The notes: generated by a model not told the origin, from the letters alone. A stretch of DNA of 64,000 nucleotides from Gordonia sp. ABSL11-1 (GCF_030315685.1 NZ_JASXSI010000002.1:293712-357711); one strand, 5' to 3'. Positions 25,493-35,701 are shown, counted from the first letter of the stretch. Made by a program: numbers and translations.

Positions 25493-28312
25493 GTGGCAGG
25501 CAAGGCCCGCGTGCATGAACTGGCCAAAGAACTGGGCGTGACGAGCAAGCAGGTGCTCGAGCGTCTGAAGGAGCAAGGCGAGTTCGTCAAATCCGCGTCG
25601 TCGACGGTGGAGGCCCCCGTGGCCCGTCGACTCCGCGAGTCATTCCCCCAGAAATCAGGATCCAAGGACGCCGGGAAATCGGCGGCCCGACCGGGTGGTG
25701 CCCCCAAACCGGGCGCCAACGGCTCCGGTGGCGCCAAGCCGGGTCCCGCGCGTCCGGGTCCCAAGCCCGGTGCGCCGACCCCCGGCCCCACCCCGGCCGC
25801 TGCGAGCGCTCCGGCGCCCGCGCCGACCCCGGCACCCGCAGCACCCACCCCGGCGCCGAGCCCCGCTCCGTCGAAGCCTGCTCCGCAGGCTCCCGCTGCC
25901 GACGCCCCGGCGGCGGCAGCGGCCCAGGACTCAGGCGCGGCAGCACCGAGCCGGCCCGGTCCGCGACCGGGTCCCAAGCCGGGCCCGCGCGCACCGCGCG
26001 TCGGCAACAACCCGTACTCGTCGGCCCCGGCCCCCGCGCCGCGTCCGCAGGGTCCCCGTCCCGGTCCCGGGCAGGGTGGCCCGCGTCCCGGCGGCGGTCG
26101 TCCGGGTGCCACCGGACGCCCAGGTCAGGGGGGTCCTCGTCCCGGTCCCGGGCAGGGCGGACCCCGTCCCAGTCCCGGTAGCATGCCCCCGCGCCCGAAT
26201 CCGGGTGCGATGCCGAGCCGAGCCGCTCGGCCGGACGCCGGGCGTCCGGGTCGCGGCGGCCCGGGCGGCGGCGGTGGTAACCGTGGCGGCGGCGGAGGTG
26301 GCTACCGCGGTGGCGGTGGCGGCGCGCCGACCGGTGCTCCCGGTGGCGGTTTCCGCGGTCGTCCCGGTGGCGGCGGTGGCCGTGGGCGCGGCGGTGCCGC
26401 GGGTGCGTTCGGACGTCCCGGCGGCGCACCCCGCAAGGGTCGCAAGTCGAAGCGTCAGAAGCGTCAGGAATACGATTCGATGCAGGCGCCCGCCGTCGGC
26501 GGTGTGCGGTTGCCACGTGGCAACGGCGAGACCATCCGTCTCGCCCGCGGTGCATCGCTGTCGGACTTCGCCGACAAGATCGACGCCAACCCGGCATCGC
26601 TGGTCCAGGCGCTGTTCAACCTCGGCGAGATGGTCACGGCGACCGAGTCGGTCAACGACGAGACGCTGGAGCTGCTCGGCGGCGAGATGAACTACAACGT
26701 CCAGGTCGTCAGCCCGGAGGACGAGGATCGCGAGCTCCTGGAGAGCTTCGACCTCACCTACGGCGAGGACGAGGGCGGCGACGAGGACCTCGAGCAGCGT
26801 CCGCCGGTGGTCACCGTCATGGGTCACGTCGACCACGGCAAGACCCGCCTGCTGGACACGATCCGCAAGGCCAACGTCCGCGAGGCGGAAGCCGGTGGCA
26901 TCACCCAGCACATCGGTGCCTACCAGGTGGACACCCACCTCAATGGTGAGGACCGTCTGATCACCTTCATCGACACCCCGGGTCACGAGGCGTTCACCGC
27001 CATGCGTGCCCGCGGCGCGAAGGCCACCGACATCGCGATCCTCGTGGTCGCGGCCGACGACGGCGTCATGCCGCAGACGGTGGAGGCGGTCAACCACGCC
27101 CAGGCGGCGGATGTGCCGATCGTGGTGGCGGTCAACAAGATCGACAAGGAGGGCGCGGATCCGCAGAAGATCCGGGGCCAGCTGACCGAGTACGGACTCA
27201 TCCCGGAGGAGTACGGCGGCGAGAGCATGTTCGTCGACATCTCCGCCAAGCAGGGCGACAACATCGACGCACTGCTCGAGGCCGTGCTGCTGACCGCCGA
27301 CGCGTCGCTCGATCTGCGCGCCAACCCGGACATGGACGCCCAGGGGGTCGCGATCGAGGCCCACCTCGACCGCGGGCGCGGCCCGGTCGCCACCGTCCTG
27401 GTCCAGCGCGGAACGCTGAAGGTCGGCGACTCCATCGTCGCCGGCGACGCTTATGGACGTGTCCGCCGCATGGTCGACGAGCACGGAGACGACGTCGCCG
27501 AGGCGCTGCCGTCGCGTCCGGTGCAGGTCATCGGCTTCACGTCGGTGCCCGGCGCGGGTGACAACCTGCTCGTCGTCGAAGAGGACCGCACCGCTCGGCA
27601 GATCGCCGACCGGCGCAATGCACGCAAGCGCAACGCGCTGGCCGCACGCAGTCGCAAGCGGATCAGCCTCGAGGACCTGGACTCCGCGCTCAAGGAGACC
27701 AGTCAGCTCAACCTGATCCTCAAGGGCGACAACTCGGGAACCGTCGAGGCGCTCGAGGAGGCCTTGCTGGGGATCGACATGGGCGACGAGGTGTCGTTGC
27801 GCGTCATCGACCGTGGTGTCGGTGGCGTCACCGAGACCAACGTCAACCTGGCTGCGGCGTCGGATGCGATCATCATCGGCTTCAATGTCCGAGCGGAGGG
27901 CAAGGCCACCGAGTTGGCCAACCGCGAGGGCGTCGACATCCGGTACTACTCGGTGATCTACCAGGCCATCGACGAGATCGAGAGTGCGCTCAAGGGCATG
28001 CTCAAGCCGATCTACGAAGAGGTCGAGCTCGGCCGCGCCGAGATCCGCGCCATCTTCAAGTCGTCGAAGGTCGGCAACATCGCCGGCTGTCTGGTCCAGT
28101 CGGGCATCATGCGGCGTAACGCCAAGGCCCGTCTGCTCCGCGACAACGTCGTGATCGCCGAGAATCTGTCCATCTCCTCGCTGCGACGGGAGAAGGACGA
28201 CGCGACCGAGGTCCGCGAAGGCTACGAATGTGGTCTCACGCTGACCTACAGCGACATCAAGGTCGACGACGTCATCGAGAGTTACGAACTGCAGGAGAAG
28301 CCGCGCGACTGA
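25493..28312 (+). CDS. infB: Translation initiation factor IF-2
   Basis: A 939-residue GTPase that places fMet-tRNA on the 30S subunit and promotes subunit joining. Residues 1-55 are the IF2 N-terminal fold ([19 protein letters not shown]). Residues 60-320 are a long Pro/Ala/Gly-rich, basic, low-complexity region typical of actinobacteria. The G domain starts near residue 443 with [12 protein letters not shown], then DTPGHEAF and NKIDKEGA. Domains II-IV follow. GTG 25493 has GAGGAGAG upstream, and a strong hairpin lies just before that site. An ATG further downstream could give a shorter isoform, as in E. coli, but I see no proof. Confidence 0.97.
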   Translation: MAGKARVHELAKELGVTSKQVLERLKEQGEFVKSASSTVEAPVARRLRESFPQKSGSKDAGKSAARPGGAPKPGANGSGGAKPGPARPGPKPGAPTPGPTPAAASAPAPAPTPAPAAPTPAPSPAPSKPAPQAPAADAPAAAAAQDSGAAAPSRPGPRPGPKPGPRAPRVGNNPYSSAPAPAPRPQGPRPGPGQGGPRPGGGRPGATGRPGQGGPRPGPGQGGPRPSPGSMPPRPNPGAMPSRAARPDAGRPGRGGPGGGGGNRGGGGGGYRGGGGGAPTGAPGGGFRGRPGGGGGRGRGGAAGAFGRPGGAPRKGRKSKRQKRQEYDSMQAPAVGGVRLPRGNGETIRLARGASLSDFADKIDANPASLVQALFNLGEMVTATESVNDETLELLGGEMNYNVQVVSPEDEDRELLESFDLTYGEDEGGDEDLEQRPPVVTVMGHVDHGKTRLLDTIRKANVREAEAGGITQHIGAYQVDTHLNGEDRLITFIDTPGHEAFTAMRARGAKATDIAILVVAADDGVMPQTVEAVNHAQAADVPIVVAVNKIDKEGADPQKIRGQLTEYGLIPEEYGGESMFVDISAKQGDNIDALLEAVLLTADASLDLRANPDMDAQGVAIEAHLDRGRGPVATVLVQRGTLKVGDSIVAGDAYGRVRRMVDEHGDDVAEALPSRPVQVIGFTSVPGAGDNLLVVEEDRTARQIADRRNARKRNALAARSRKRISLEDLDSALKETSQLNLILKGDNSGTVEALEEALLGIDMGDEVSLRVIDRGVGGVTETNVNLAAASDAIIIGFNVRAEGKATELANREGVDIRYYSVIYQAIDEIESALKGMLKPIYEEVELGRAEIRAIFKSSKVGNIAGCLVQSGIMRRNAKARLLRDNVVIAENLSISSLRREKDDATEVREGYECGLTLTYSDIKVDDVIESYELQEKPRD

Positions 28313-28337
28313 CCGTCGCGTCGCGAACTCCGACACG

Positions 28338-28380
28338 CCCCTCGGGTTCTCCGCCGATCTCCGGTGGGGAACCCGAGGGG
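28338..28380 (+). terminator. Hairpin between infB and rbfA
   Basis: CCCCTCGGGTTC (28338-28349) pairs perfectly with GAACCCGAGGGG (28369-28380) over a 19-base loop that can extend the stem. There is no T run, so it may be a partial terminator or an mRNA-stability element rather than a full stop. Confidence 0.55.
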
Positions 28381-28408
28381 ACGCTGTGCTCAGTGGAAAG
28401 GATCCGAC

Positions 28409-28885
28409 ATGGCTGATTCGGCCAGGGCCGCCCGGATGGCGAAACGCATCTCGTCCATCGTCGCCTCGGCGATCGGGAGCGAGATCAAGGACCCGCGACT
28501 CGCGCACATCACCATCACCGATGCGCGGGTGACCAACGACCTGCATGATGCGACGCTGTTCTACACCGTGATGGGCGCCACCATCGACGACGAACCCGAC
28601 TACGAGGCGGCCGCCGCCGGGCTCGCCAAGGCCACCGGCATCCTGCGGTCGAAGGTCGGTGCGGGCACCGGTGTCCGGTTCACCCCGACGCTGACCTTCG
28701 TGCTCGACACCGTGCCCGACGCCGCACGGCACATGGAGGAACTCGTCGCGCGCGCCCGCGCCAACGACGAGCTGGTGGCACGACGGGCAGAGAGGGCCGA
28801 GCCCGCCGGTGACGCCGACCCGTATCGCAGCGCCGACGACGCAGCAGCAGATGCCGACTCTGCAGGGGACGGTCCTCGGGAGTGA
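28409..28885 (+). CDS. rbfA: Ribosome-binding factor A
   Basis: A 158-residue KH-type protein needed for maturation of the 16S rRNA 5' end. It has [20 protein letters not shown], the [17 protein letters not shown] block and [22 protein letters not shown], all diagnostic. The tail after residue 125 is acidic and Ala-rich. The ATG follows GAAAGGA. Its stop overlaps the GTG of the next gene (GTGA). Confidence 0.95.
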   Translation: MADSARAARMAKRISSIVASAIGSEIKDPRLAHITITDARVTNDLHDATLFYTVMGATIDDEPDYEAAAAGLAKATGILRSKVGAGTGVRFTPTLTFVLDTVPDAARHMEELVARARANDELVARRAERAEPAGDADPYRSADDAAADADSAGDGPRE

Positions 28886-29838
28886 CATCGGCGACCAGCA
28901 CAGCGGTGGCGGCCGAGCTCGCCGACGTCTCCGCGGTGACCATCCTCTGCCACGTCCGTCCGGACGCGGACACCATCGGCAGCGGTCTGGCGCTGGGATT
29001 GGCGCTGGATCGGCTGGGCGCACAGGTCGAGGTCGCGTTCCCCGACACGGTGGCGTTGCCGTCGCCGCTCGGTGAACTGCCCGGCGCCAAGCTCCTCGTC
29101 CATGAACGCGATGTCGTCGGGCACCCGGTCGTCGTCTCCGTCGACGCGGCCAGTCTGAGTCGGTTGGATTCGCTGACAACGGTTTTCGTGGCCGCGCGAC
29201 GGACGGTGACCATCGACCATCACGCGTCGAACCTCGGGTTCGGCGATCTCGACCTGATCGATCCGGCCGCGGACTGCACCGCGGTGCTCGTGCTGTCGGT
29301 GCTCGACGACCTCGGTGTCGCGATCGACGAGGAGATCGCCACTTGTCTGTACGCGGGGCTCGTCACCGACACCGGCTCGTTCCGGTGGGCCCGGCCGGAG
29401 TCGTTCCGGGTGGCGGCGCGCCTCATCGACGCGGGCGTCGACGCCCGGGCCTGGAGTCGGTCGCTGCTCGACAGCCATCCGTTCCGCTGGTTCCGGATGG
29501 TGGCCGACGTCCTCGGCGGCGCCGAGTTGGTCGCCGAGGCGTGTGACGGCGGAGGACTGGTCTACGCCGTCGTCGACCATCAGGTCTTGTCCGGAATGAG
29601 CTGGGAAGAGGGCGAGAGCGTCATCGACATCGTCCGCACGGCGAACGAGGCCGAGGTCGCGGCGGTGTTCAAGGAGACCGCACCGCAGACCTGGTCGGTC
29701 TCGTTGCGATCCAAACGCACAGTCGATCTGGTGCCGATCGCGGCCGCCCACGGAGGCGGAGGGCACCGGCACGCTTCCGGATACAACGACTCCGGCCCCG
29801 CCGACGAGGTGGTGGCCCGACTGCTGGGATCGCTCTGA
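28882..29838 (+). CDS. DHH/DHHA1 phosphoesterase, NrnA-like
   Basis: A 318-residue DHH-superfamily enzyme. Metal-binding motifs are [24 protein letters not shown], the DHH in [13 protein letters not shown] and [10 protein letters not shown]; the C-terminal DHHA1 domain has [14 protein letters not shown]. It matches Rv2837c, which degrades nano-RNA and cyclic dinucleotides (pAp, c-di-AMP). GTG 28882 overlaps the rbfA stop, so it is coupled to the ribosome operon. All catalytic aspartates seem present. Confidence 0.92.
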   Translation: MTSATSTAVAAELADVSAVTILCHVRPDADTIGSGLALGLALDRLGAQVEVAFPDTVALPSPLGELPGAKLLVHERDVVGHPVVVSVDAASLSRLDSLTTVFVAARRTVTIDHHASNLGFGDLDLIDPAADCTAVLVLSVLDDLGVAIDEEIATCLYAGLVTDTGSFRWARPESFRVAARLIDAGVDARAWSRSLLDSHPFRWFRMVADVLGGAELVAEACDGGGLVYAVVDHQVLSGMSWEEGESVIDIVRTANEAEVAAVFKETAPQTWSVSLRSKRTVDLVPIAAAHGGGGHRHASGYNDSGPADEVVARLLGSL

Positions 29839-29903
29839 GCGAGTCCGCCGTCCACGATCCGACCGCCGGGCCGCGGCGCATCGCGATCCTGACGGTCTCC
29901 GCG

Positions 29904-31196
29904 TTGGCGGTGCTGATCGCACCGCCGCTCTATCTGCTGCTGGATCTGGCGGTCGTCGGTCGCCTGGGCGGCGACGAGCTCGCCGCACTGGGGGTGGCGA
30001 CTCTCGTGCTGTCGGTGATCAGCACCCAGCTGACCTTTCTGTCCTACGGGACGACCGCCCGGTCCGCGCGTCGATTCGGCGCGGGCGACCGTGCGGGCGC
30101 CGTCTCCGAGGGCATTCAGGCCAGTTGGATCGCCGTCGGTGTCGGGGTGCTCCTGGTCGCCGTGATGTATCCGCTGGCGCCGTTCGTCATGCAGATCCTG
30201 GTGGGCTCGGGTTCGCCCGCGTCCGGGCTGGTCGTCGCCGACGCGACCGGGTGGGTGCGCATCGCCATGTTCGGGGTTCCGCTGATCCTGCTCTCGATGG
30301 CCGGCAACGGATGGATGCGTGGCGTGCAGGAGACCCGGCGGCCCGTCGTCTACGTCGTCGTCGGTCTGTCCGTGGCCGCGGTCCTCGTCGTCGGCCTGAC
30401 CCACGGGGTCGGTGGTTTGCCGCGACTCGGATTGCCGGGAAGCGCGGTGGCCAACCTGGTGGGTCAGGGATTGACCGGAGTCCTGTTCGCGCAGCGCGTG
30501 ATCCGTGAGGCGCGACGTTCCGGCGTCCGTCGGCTGTGGCCCGACCGTGCGGTCATCGGTGCCCAGCTCGTGATGGCCCGCGACCTCGTCGTCCGCAGCC
30601 TGTCGTTCCAGATCTGCTTCCTGTCCGCCGCGGCAGTCGCCGCCAGATTCGGTGTCGAGGCGGTGGCTGCACACCAGGTGGTGCTGCAGCTCTGGGAGTT
30701 CATGTCGCTGTTCCTCGATTCGTTGGCGATCGCGGCGCAGTCGCTCGTCGGTGCGGCGCTGGGCGGGGGAGCGGTCGGGGTCGCAGTCGGCGTGGCACGG
30801 CGGGTCACCGTCGTGTCGCTCGTCGCCGCCGCGATCATGGCCGGTGTGTTCGCGCTCGGTGCCGAGGTGATACCGCGCCTGTTCACGTCCGATCCCGAGA
30901 TCCTCGACGCGATCGCCGTGCCGTGGTGGTTCTTCGTCGCGATGCTGCCGATCGCCGGGATCGTCTTCGCTCTCGACGGTGTGCTGTTGGGCAGCGGGGA
31001 CGCCCGCTTCCTGCGGACCGCGACCCTCGTCGCCGCGCTCGTCGGATTCCTCCCGCTCATCTGGCTGTCGCTGGCCTTCGACTGGGGCCTGGCCGGGATC
31101 TGGAGCGGGTTGGTGGTGTTCATGCTCGGCCGGCTGAGCGCCGTGGCGATGCGTGTCCGGTCCGGCCGATGGCGGCGTACCGGCGTCGACACATGA
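29904..31196 (+). CDS. dinF: MATE family efflux protein, DinF-like
   Basis: A membrane protein of at least 430 residues with about 12 segments and the MATE landmark LTFLSYGTTARSARRFGAG and MAGNGWMRGVQETRRP. It matches Rv2836c in position. The first standard start codon is TTG 29904, with no ribosome site. The frame stays protein-like back to 29835 (ESAVHDPTAGPRRIAILTVSA), where a CTG overlaps the nrnA stop as CTGA. The true start may thus be an unusual CTG at 29835, restoring the first membrane segment. The substrate is unknown. Confidence 0.85.
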   Translation: MAVLIAPPLYLLLDLAVVGRLGGDELAALGVATLVLSVISTQLTFLSYGTTARSARRFGAGDRAGAVSEGIQASWIAVGVGVLLVAVMYPLAPFVMQILVGSGSPASGLVVADATGWVRIAMFGVPLILLSMAGNGWMRGVQETRRPVVYVVVGLSVAAVLVVGLTHGVGGLPRLGLPGSAVANLVGQGLTGVLFAQRVIREARRSGVRRLWPDRAVIGAQLVMARDLVVRSLSFQICFLSAAAVAARFGVEAVAAHQVVLQLWEFMSLFLDSLAIAAQSLVGAALGGGAVGVAVGVARRVTVVSLVAAAIMAGVFALGAEVIPRLFTSDPEILDAIAVPWWFFVAMLPIAGIVFALDGVLLGSGDARFLRTATLVAALVGFLPLIWLSLAFDWGLAGIWSGLVVFMLGRLSAVAMRVRSGRWRRTGVDT

Positions 31197-31227
31197 GAGG
31201 CCGATGGGAGTCAGAAACAGGCCAGGG

Positions 31228-31233
31228 TATCCT
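31228..31233 (+). promoter_or_regulatory. -10 element TATCCT of the lipase gene
   Basis: TATCCT ends six bases before ATG 31240; no ribosome site is seen. A leaderless mRNA is likely. Confidence 0.45.
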
Positions 31234-31239
31234 TACCCG

Positions 31240-31995
31240 ATGATCCGATCCCTCGTCGCCGCACTGTGCGGTGTGCTCGCCGTTCTCGCGTCCGTGGTTG
31301 TCGGGGCCGCGCCTGCCGACGCCGAACCCCCGACGACGCGTGTGCTCCTGATCCCCGGTCAGTATCTGCCCGGAGCGGTGTTCCAGCCGATGGCCGACAA
31401 CCTGACCTCCCGTGGCTATCCGGCCACGCCTCTCGACCTCCGCGGATTCGACATGAAGAAGGATGCCGCGGCGATCTCGGCGGCCGTCGACCGTATCCAT
31501 CGCCAGCATCCCGGTGATCGCGTCGCACTGGTCGGGCACAGCATCGGCGGGGTCAGCGCCCGCTGGTACCTGAAGGAGATGGGCGGCGCCGACAAGGTCG
31601 CCACCTATGTCGCCTTCGGGAGCCCGCAGTACGGATCGCCCGGTGCCTGCGGACAGCAGGCCGGGCCCGAGGTGTGTCCTGGGACGCCGTTCCTGGCCAC
31701 GTTGAACAAGGGCGACGACACACCCGGCCCGACCCGGTACTACGGCGTGCGCAGCGCCCGCGAATGGGTTGACGGACACCTCGACGGGGGCCAGTGCCGG
31801 GTCACTCCGATCCCGGCGAACGAATCGTTCCCGGCACTCGGTCTCGAGCACACCTTCGAGATGATCGATCCGAAGATCTGGGACGCGACCGTGGCCGCCG
31901 TCAACGGACAGTGCCGCGGTCGGTTCGTCACCGAACCCGACGGAGTGCTGACCTATCAGAAGTCCACGCTGCCGGGCGCGCCGGGACACCGCTGA
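31240..31995 (+). CDS. Secreted lipase/esterase (alpha/beta hydrolase)
   Basis: A 251-residue exported enzyme. Residues 1-28 are a Sec signal peptide with the likely cut after APADA. The mature part has VLLIPGQYLPG, the nucleophile elbow GHSIGG and a late histidine in LEHTFEM. Four cysteines (GACGQQAGPEVC, GQCRVT, GQCRGR) could form two disulfide bonds, fitting an extracellular place. It resembles class 2 (Bacillus/Streptomyces type) small lipases. Its substrate is unknown. It has its own leaderless-type promoter after dinF. Confidence 0.82.
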   Translation: MIRSLVAALCGVLAVLASVVVGAAPADAEPPTTRVLLIPGQYLPGAVFQPMADNLTSRGYPATPLDLRGFDMKKDAAAISAAVDRIHRQHPGDRVALVGHSIGGVSARWYLKEMGGADKVATYVAFGSPQYGSPGACGQQAGPEVCPGTPFLATLNKGDDTPGPTRYYGVRSAREWVDGHLDGGQCRVTPIPANESFPALGLEHTFEMIDPKIWDATVAAVNGQCRGRFVTEPDGVLTYQKSTLPGAPGHR

Positions 31996-32073
31996 GGCGG
32001 ACCCGCGCCGGACCCGCGCGTCGGGTGCCGGAGGGTGCGAGCGGCCGCTCGGAGGTGGGCGGCCGCACATCGT

Positions 32074-32079
32074 TAGGGT
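32074..32079 (+). promoter_or_regulatory. -10 element TAGGGT of the phosphoesterase-pptT operon
   Basis: TAGGGT lies six bases before ATG 32086, again without a ribosome site, as for a leaderless transcript. Confidence 0.45.
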
Positions 32080-32085
32080 GGTGAC

Positions 32086-33075
32086 ATGGCGACCTTGTGG
32101 GCAATCAGCGATCTTCACGTCGCCCACCGGGGGAACGAGCACATCGTCGATCTGCTCCGTCCTCAGGACAGTGGCGACTGGTTGATCGTGGCAGGCGACG
32201 TGGCCGAACGCACCGACGACATCGTCGACACACTCCGCAGGCTGCGCACCCGTTTCCACACGGTCGTGTGGGTCCCGGGCAACCACGAGTTGTACACGAC
32301 GGCCAAGGATCCGCTGCAGATCCACGGTGTGGCCCGTTACGACTACCTCGTGCAGGCATGCCGCGACATCGGTGTGATCACCCCGGAGGACATCTATCCG
32401 CTCTTCCATCCGGGCAACGGCGCGACGCCGGTCCGGGTCGTGCCGATGTTCCTGCTGTACGACTACACATTCCGGCCGGAGGGCACCTCGACGACACTCA
32501 CTGCCCTCGCGCTGGCCCGCGAACGCAACGTCGTCGCCACCGACGAGTTCCTCCTGTCGCCGGAACCGTTCCCGACCCGCGACGCCTGGGGACGGGCGCG
32601 GATCGAGGCCACCCGCACGCGCCTCGACGCACTCGATCCGTCCGAGCAGACCGTGCTGATCAATCACTGGCCACTGCGGCGCGAACCCACTGACGCACTG
32701 ATGTACCCGGAGTTCGCGCTCTGGTGTGGCAGTGAGTTGACGGCCGACTGGCACACCCGATACCACGCGGCCTGCTGCGTCTACGGCCACCTGCACATCC
32801 CGCGCACGACCTGGTACGACGACGTGCGTTTCGAGGAGGTGTCCGTCGGCTATCCTCGTGAATGGAAGCGGCGGGGACTCCCGGAACCGCTGCTACGGGC
32901 CATCATCCCGGATCCCGGCCTGACCGAGGCCGACCTTCCCGGACACGGCGCACGGTTCGAGTTGCCGCCCGACTACGAGCGCCACGCCCAGGAGTTCGCC
33001 CGTCGGATCGCCGAACGTCGCGAACGCCGGGCCGCCCGAGGGGCCACCCGCACGACAACCGAGGAACAAGAGTGA
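32086..33075 (+). CDS. Metallophosphoesterase (PptH-like)
   Basis: A 329-residue calcineurin-type phosphoesterase. Metal-binding motifs are SDLHVAHRG, GDVAERTDD, GNHELYTT, NHWPLRREP and YGHLHIPRT. It is coupled by GTGA overlap to pptT. In M. tuberculosis the equivalent gene Rv2795c encodes PptH, which removes the phosphopantetheine group that PptT adds (from memory); the same opposing pair is likely here. The C-terminal tail is Arg/Glu-rich and probably helical. Confidence 0.88.
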   Translation: MATLWAISDLHVAHRGNEHIVDLLRPQDSGDWLIVAGDVAERTDDIVDTLRRLRTRFHTVVWVPGNHELYTTAKDPLQIHGVARYDYLVQACRDIGVITPEDIYPLFHPGNGATPVRVVPMFLLYDYTFRPEGTSTTLTALALARERNVVATDEFLLSPEPFPTRDAWGRARIEATRTRLDALDPSEQTVLINHWPLRREPTDALMYPEFALWCGSELTADWHTRYHAACCVYGHLHIPRTTWYDDVRFEEVSVGYPREWKRRGLPEPLLRAIIPDPGLTEADLPGHGARFELPPDYERHAQEFARRIAERRERRAARGATRTTTEEQE

Positions 33076-33728
33076 TCGAACAGCTCGTCCCGAGCGGTGT
33101 GGCCTCGGCCGAGGCCTTCGAGGATCCGCCCGGGCTCGAACCCATGCCCGCCGAGCGTTCCCTGATCGAACGCGCGGTCGACAAGCGACGTCGCGAGTTC
33201 GTCACGGCGCGCCACTGTGCGCGCGAGGCCATGTCTCAGTTGGGGATCGGGCCGACGCCGATCATGCGTGGCGAGCGGGGGATGCCGCTGTGGCCGGAGC
33301 GTGTCGTCGGAAGTCTGACGCACTGCGACGGTTACCGCGGCGCCGTCGTCGCCTACTCGCTGCAGGTCCGGTCGCTGGGCATCGACGCCGAACCCCATGA
33401 CCGGCTGCCGGACGGGGTCCTCGAGCACACGAGCATCGATGCGGAGCGACAGGTGCTGGCCACTCGGCCCGATGGACTGCACTGGGACCGACTCCTGTTC
33501 TGCGCCAAGGAGGCCACGTACAAGGCGTGGTTTCCGGTCACCCAACGATGGCTGGGTTTCGAGGATGCCCACATCAGCTTCGAGCAGACCTCGCCGACGG
33601 GTGGGACGTTCGCCTCGCGCATCCTCGTCGACGGCTCGGCGATCGACGGTGGCGCCCCGCTGACCGAACTCACCGGACGGTGGCTCGTCGACCGCGGTCT
33701 GATCACGACCACGATCGCATTGACCTGA
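33072..33728 (+). CDS. pptT: 4'-phosphopantetheinyl transferase, PptT type
   Basis: A 218-residue Sfp-class transferase that moves the phosphopantetheine arm of CoA to carrier proteins of mycolic-acid, polyketide and siderophore synthases. Motifs are SLTHCDGYRGAVVA, GIDAEPHDRL (Mg-binding D and E) and LLFCAKEATYKAWFP. GTG 33072 overlaps the phosphoesterase stop. Length is close to PptT (227). It is essential in mycobacteria; essentiality here is inferred. Confidence 0.92.
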   Translation: MIEQLVPSGVASAEAFEDPPGLEPMPAERSLIERAVDKRRREFVTARHCAREAMSQLGIGPTPIMRGERGMPLWPERVVGSLTHCDGYRGAVVAYSLQVRSLGIDAEPHDRLPDGVLEHTSIDAERQVLATRPDGLHWDRLLFCAKEATYKAWFPVTQRWLGFEDAHISFEQTSPTGGTFASRILVDGSAIDGGAPLTELTGRWLVDRGLITTTIALT

Positions 33729-33729
33729 C

Positions 33730-34671
33730 ATGGCCGACGCATCCATCGAGAACGCCGGGCTGGTCATCGTGGACAAGGACCCCGGGATGACGAGTCACGA
33801 TGTGGTCTCCAAGTGCCGGAAGTTGTTCGACACCAGGCGTATCGGGCATGCCGGCACCCTGGATCCGATGGCGACCGGCGTCCTCGTCGTCGGCGTCGAG
33901 CGGGCGACCAAACTGCTCGGTCTGCTCACCCTGACCACCAAGTCGTACGCCGCTACCATCCGCCTCGGCGCCGCCACCGACACCGATGACCGTGAAGGGC
34001 AGCAGATCTCGCGGACAGACGCGAGCCACCTCACCAACACGCAGATCGCCGCGGGGATCGCCGATCTGACCGGCGACATCCAACAGGTCCCGGCACGCGT
34101 GAGCGCGATCAAGGTCGACGGGCGGCGGGCGCACAGTCTGGCACGCACCGGCGCGGAGTTCGACCTGGCCGCCCGACCGGTGACGGTGTCGCGCTTCGAC
34201 ATCCGGGAGCTACGGCGTCCTCCGGTCCCTGAGGAGCCAGCGAGCGGAGCGAGCGAGCGTCTCGAAGGGTTCATCGACCTCGACGTCGAGGTCGACTGCT
34301 CGGCAGGCACCTACATCCGTTCGCTGGCACGCGATCTCGGCGCCGCCCTCGGGGTGGGGGGCCATCTGACCGCGTTGCGCAGGACCGCCGTCGGCCCCTT
34401 CACACTCGACCATGCTCGTACCCTTGCGACGCTGTCGGAAGGGCCACGGCTGTCGCTGACCATCGACGAGGCCGCGAAGATCTCCTTCCCGCATCGCGAC
34501 ATCGACGACGACGAGGCCGAGTCGATCAGCCAGGGTCGCTGGCTGACGCCCGTGGGACGCAAGGAGACCTATGTGGTCATCGACCCCGCGGGCCGCGCGA
34601 TCGCATTGGTCCAGGAGAAGGGGCGCCGGGCGAGTTCGGTGATGGTCGTGCGACCCGCGACGCTCCGGTAG
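33730..34671 (+). CDS. truB: tRNA pseudouridine-55 synthase TruB
   Basis: A 313-residue enzyme that makes pseudouridine 55 in the T loop of tRNAs. The catalytic aspartate is in RIGHAGTLDPMATGVL (about residue 46). KSYAATIRLG, the VPARVSAIKVDGRRA block and CSAGTYIRSLARDLG follow, then a C-terminal PUA-like domain. Residues 165-180 (VPEEPASGASERLEG) match no TruB I know. They are encoded by a dispersed repeat inserted in frame between the conserved segments; the frame is kept, so the enzyme is probably active. It follows pptT by one base. Confidence 0.94.
   Translation: MADASIENAGLVIVDKDPGMTSHDVVSKCRKLFDTRRIGHAGTLDPMATGVLVVGVERATKLLGLLTLTTKSYAATIRLGAATDTDDREGQQISRTDASHLTNTQIAAGIADLTGDIQQVPARVSAIKVDGRRAHSLARTGAEFDLAARPVTVSRFDIRELRRPPVPEEPASGASERLEGFIDLDVEVDCSAGTYIRSLARDLGAALGVGGHLTALRRTAVGPFTLDHARTLATLSEGPRLSLTIDEAAKISFPHRDIDDDEAESISQGRWLTPVGRKETYVVIDPAGRAIALVQEKGRRASSVMVVRPATLR
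34224..34269 (+). repeat. Dispersed repeat inserted in frame within truB
   Basis: The 46 bases start GGTCCCTGAGGAGCC, run through AGCGAG/GAGCGAGCGAGCG units and end CGTCTCGAAGGG. I recall near-identical elements between genes in Gordonia, Rhodococcus and other actinobacteria. A shortened copy lies at 405-433. Confidence 0.65.
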
Positions 34672-34790
34672 CCGCGGTGACTGCGGTGTCGAGGCTTGCG
34701 CGGGCCGGCTCGGTTCGCGCGGGTCGTCGACGGCCCGCGCCAACGACACCCGCGCGACCGGCGACGAGCCTCCGACGGTCCCGAATCCGG

Positions 34791-35540
34791 TCAGGCCGAC
34801 GGGATCAAGAAGATCGCACGCGCGGCAACGTCACCGAGATCGATGTGGTCGCTGCCGTCGACCGAGATGGAGATCGTGCCTGCGAACGGTCGCTTCTCGA
34901 CGACGGTGACGACGCGGTCCAGCGCCACGCCGACTTCGTCGAAGTAGCGCAACATGTCCGGATCGTCGTCGGAAATCCTTGCGACGGTGCCCGATTCGTC
35001 GACATCGAGGTCGGACAGGAGTTTGGCGTCGGGGCTGGGCACTGAGCCGTCGATCGCCGGGATCGGGTCACCGTGCGGATCCCGGCTGGGATAGCCGAGT
35101 TTCGCGTCCAGGCGTGACATCAGACGGTCGGACACCGCGTGTTCGAGGATCTCGGCCTCGTCGTGGACCTCGTCCCAGCCATAACCGAGTTCACGGACGA
35201 GGAATGTCTCGAGCAGACGGTGACGGCGCACCATGAGGATCGCGGCGGATCGTCCCTCGTCGGTGAGGGTGACCGCGCCGTACCGCTCGTGCGAGACCAA
35301 GCCCTGGTCGGCGAGCTTGCGGATCGCCTCGGACGCGGTCGATGCGGACACGCCGAGGCGTTCGGCGAGCATCTTCGTGGTCACCTTGACGTCGGCCCAT
35401 TCCTGGACGGTCCAGATGACCTTCAGGTAGTCCTGTGTCACCGACGACAACTCGGTCACCGGGCGTTCGCCGGCCGACATGACGTCGCCGGACCCACCGG
35501 ACTCTGACGTGCCGGGACCGGCCGTGGGGGACTGGGGCAT
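34791..35540 (-). CDS. DtxR/MntR family metal-dependent regulator (SirR-like)
   Basis: A 249-residue repressor of iron or manganese genes. The winged helix (about 32-90) has KMLAERLGVSASTASEAIRKL; the dimer and metal-binding part has MVRRHRLLETFLV and DEAEILEHAVSD; a C-terminal FeoA/SH3-like domain ends the protein. It matches Rv2788 (sirR) in position. The ATG at 35540 follows TAAGCT (35552-35547, minus strand) by six bases. Metal preference cannot be read from the sequence. The Mn-riboswitch terC gene in this window is one conceivable functional partner, but not by position. Confidence 0.88.
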   Translation of the reverse strand: MPQSPTAGPGTSESGGSGDVMSAGERPVTELSSVTQDYLKVIWTVQEWADVKVTTKMLAERLGVSASTASEAIRKLADQGLVSHERYGAVTLTDEGRSAAILMVRRHRLLETFLVRELGYGWDEVHDEAEILEHAVSDRLMSRLDAKLGYPSRDPHGDPIPAIDGSVPSPDAKLLSDLDVDESGTVARISDDDPDMLRYFDEVGVALDRVVTVVEKRPFAGTISISVDGSDHIDLGDVAARAIFLIPSA

Positions 35541-35688
35541 TCCTCGAGCTTAGAACCTGCCCGATCCGAGAGCGACATGTGTCATCGCGTGTTGTCATCG
35601 GTCGGTGTCCGTTCAGCACCGATCGAGGTGGACGAAACACGCTGTTCATCACCAGCGGCCGGAAGTGGTTTGGGAACCGACCGGGCCG

Positions 35689-35694
35689 TAGGCT
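35689..35694 (+). promoter_or_regulatory. -10 element TAGGCT of ribF
   Basis: TAGGCT ends seven bases before GTG 35702, the start expected from protein alignment. A leaderless mRNA is likely. Confidence 0.45.
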
Positions 35695-35701
35695 GGTGCG
35701 C

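Noticed and set aside
25931..29179. A 1082-codon minus-strand open frame opposite infB, rbfA and nrnA
   Set aside because: It mirrors the GC-rich codons of infB, is low in complexity and shows no domain.
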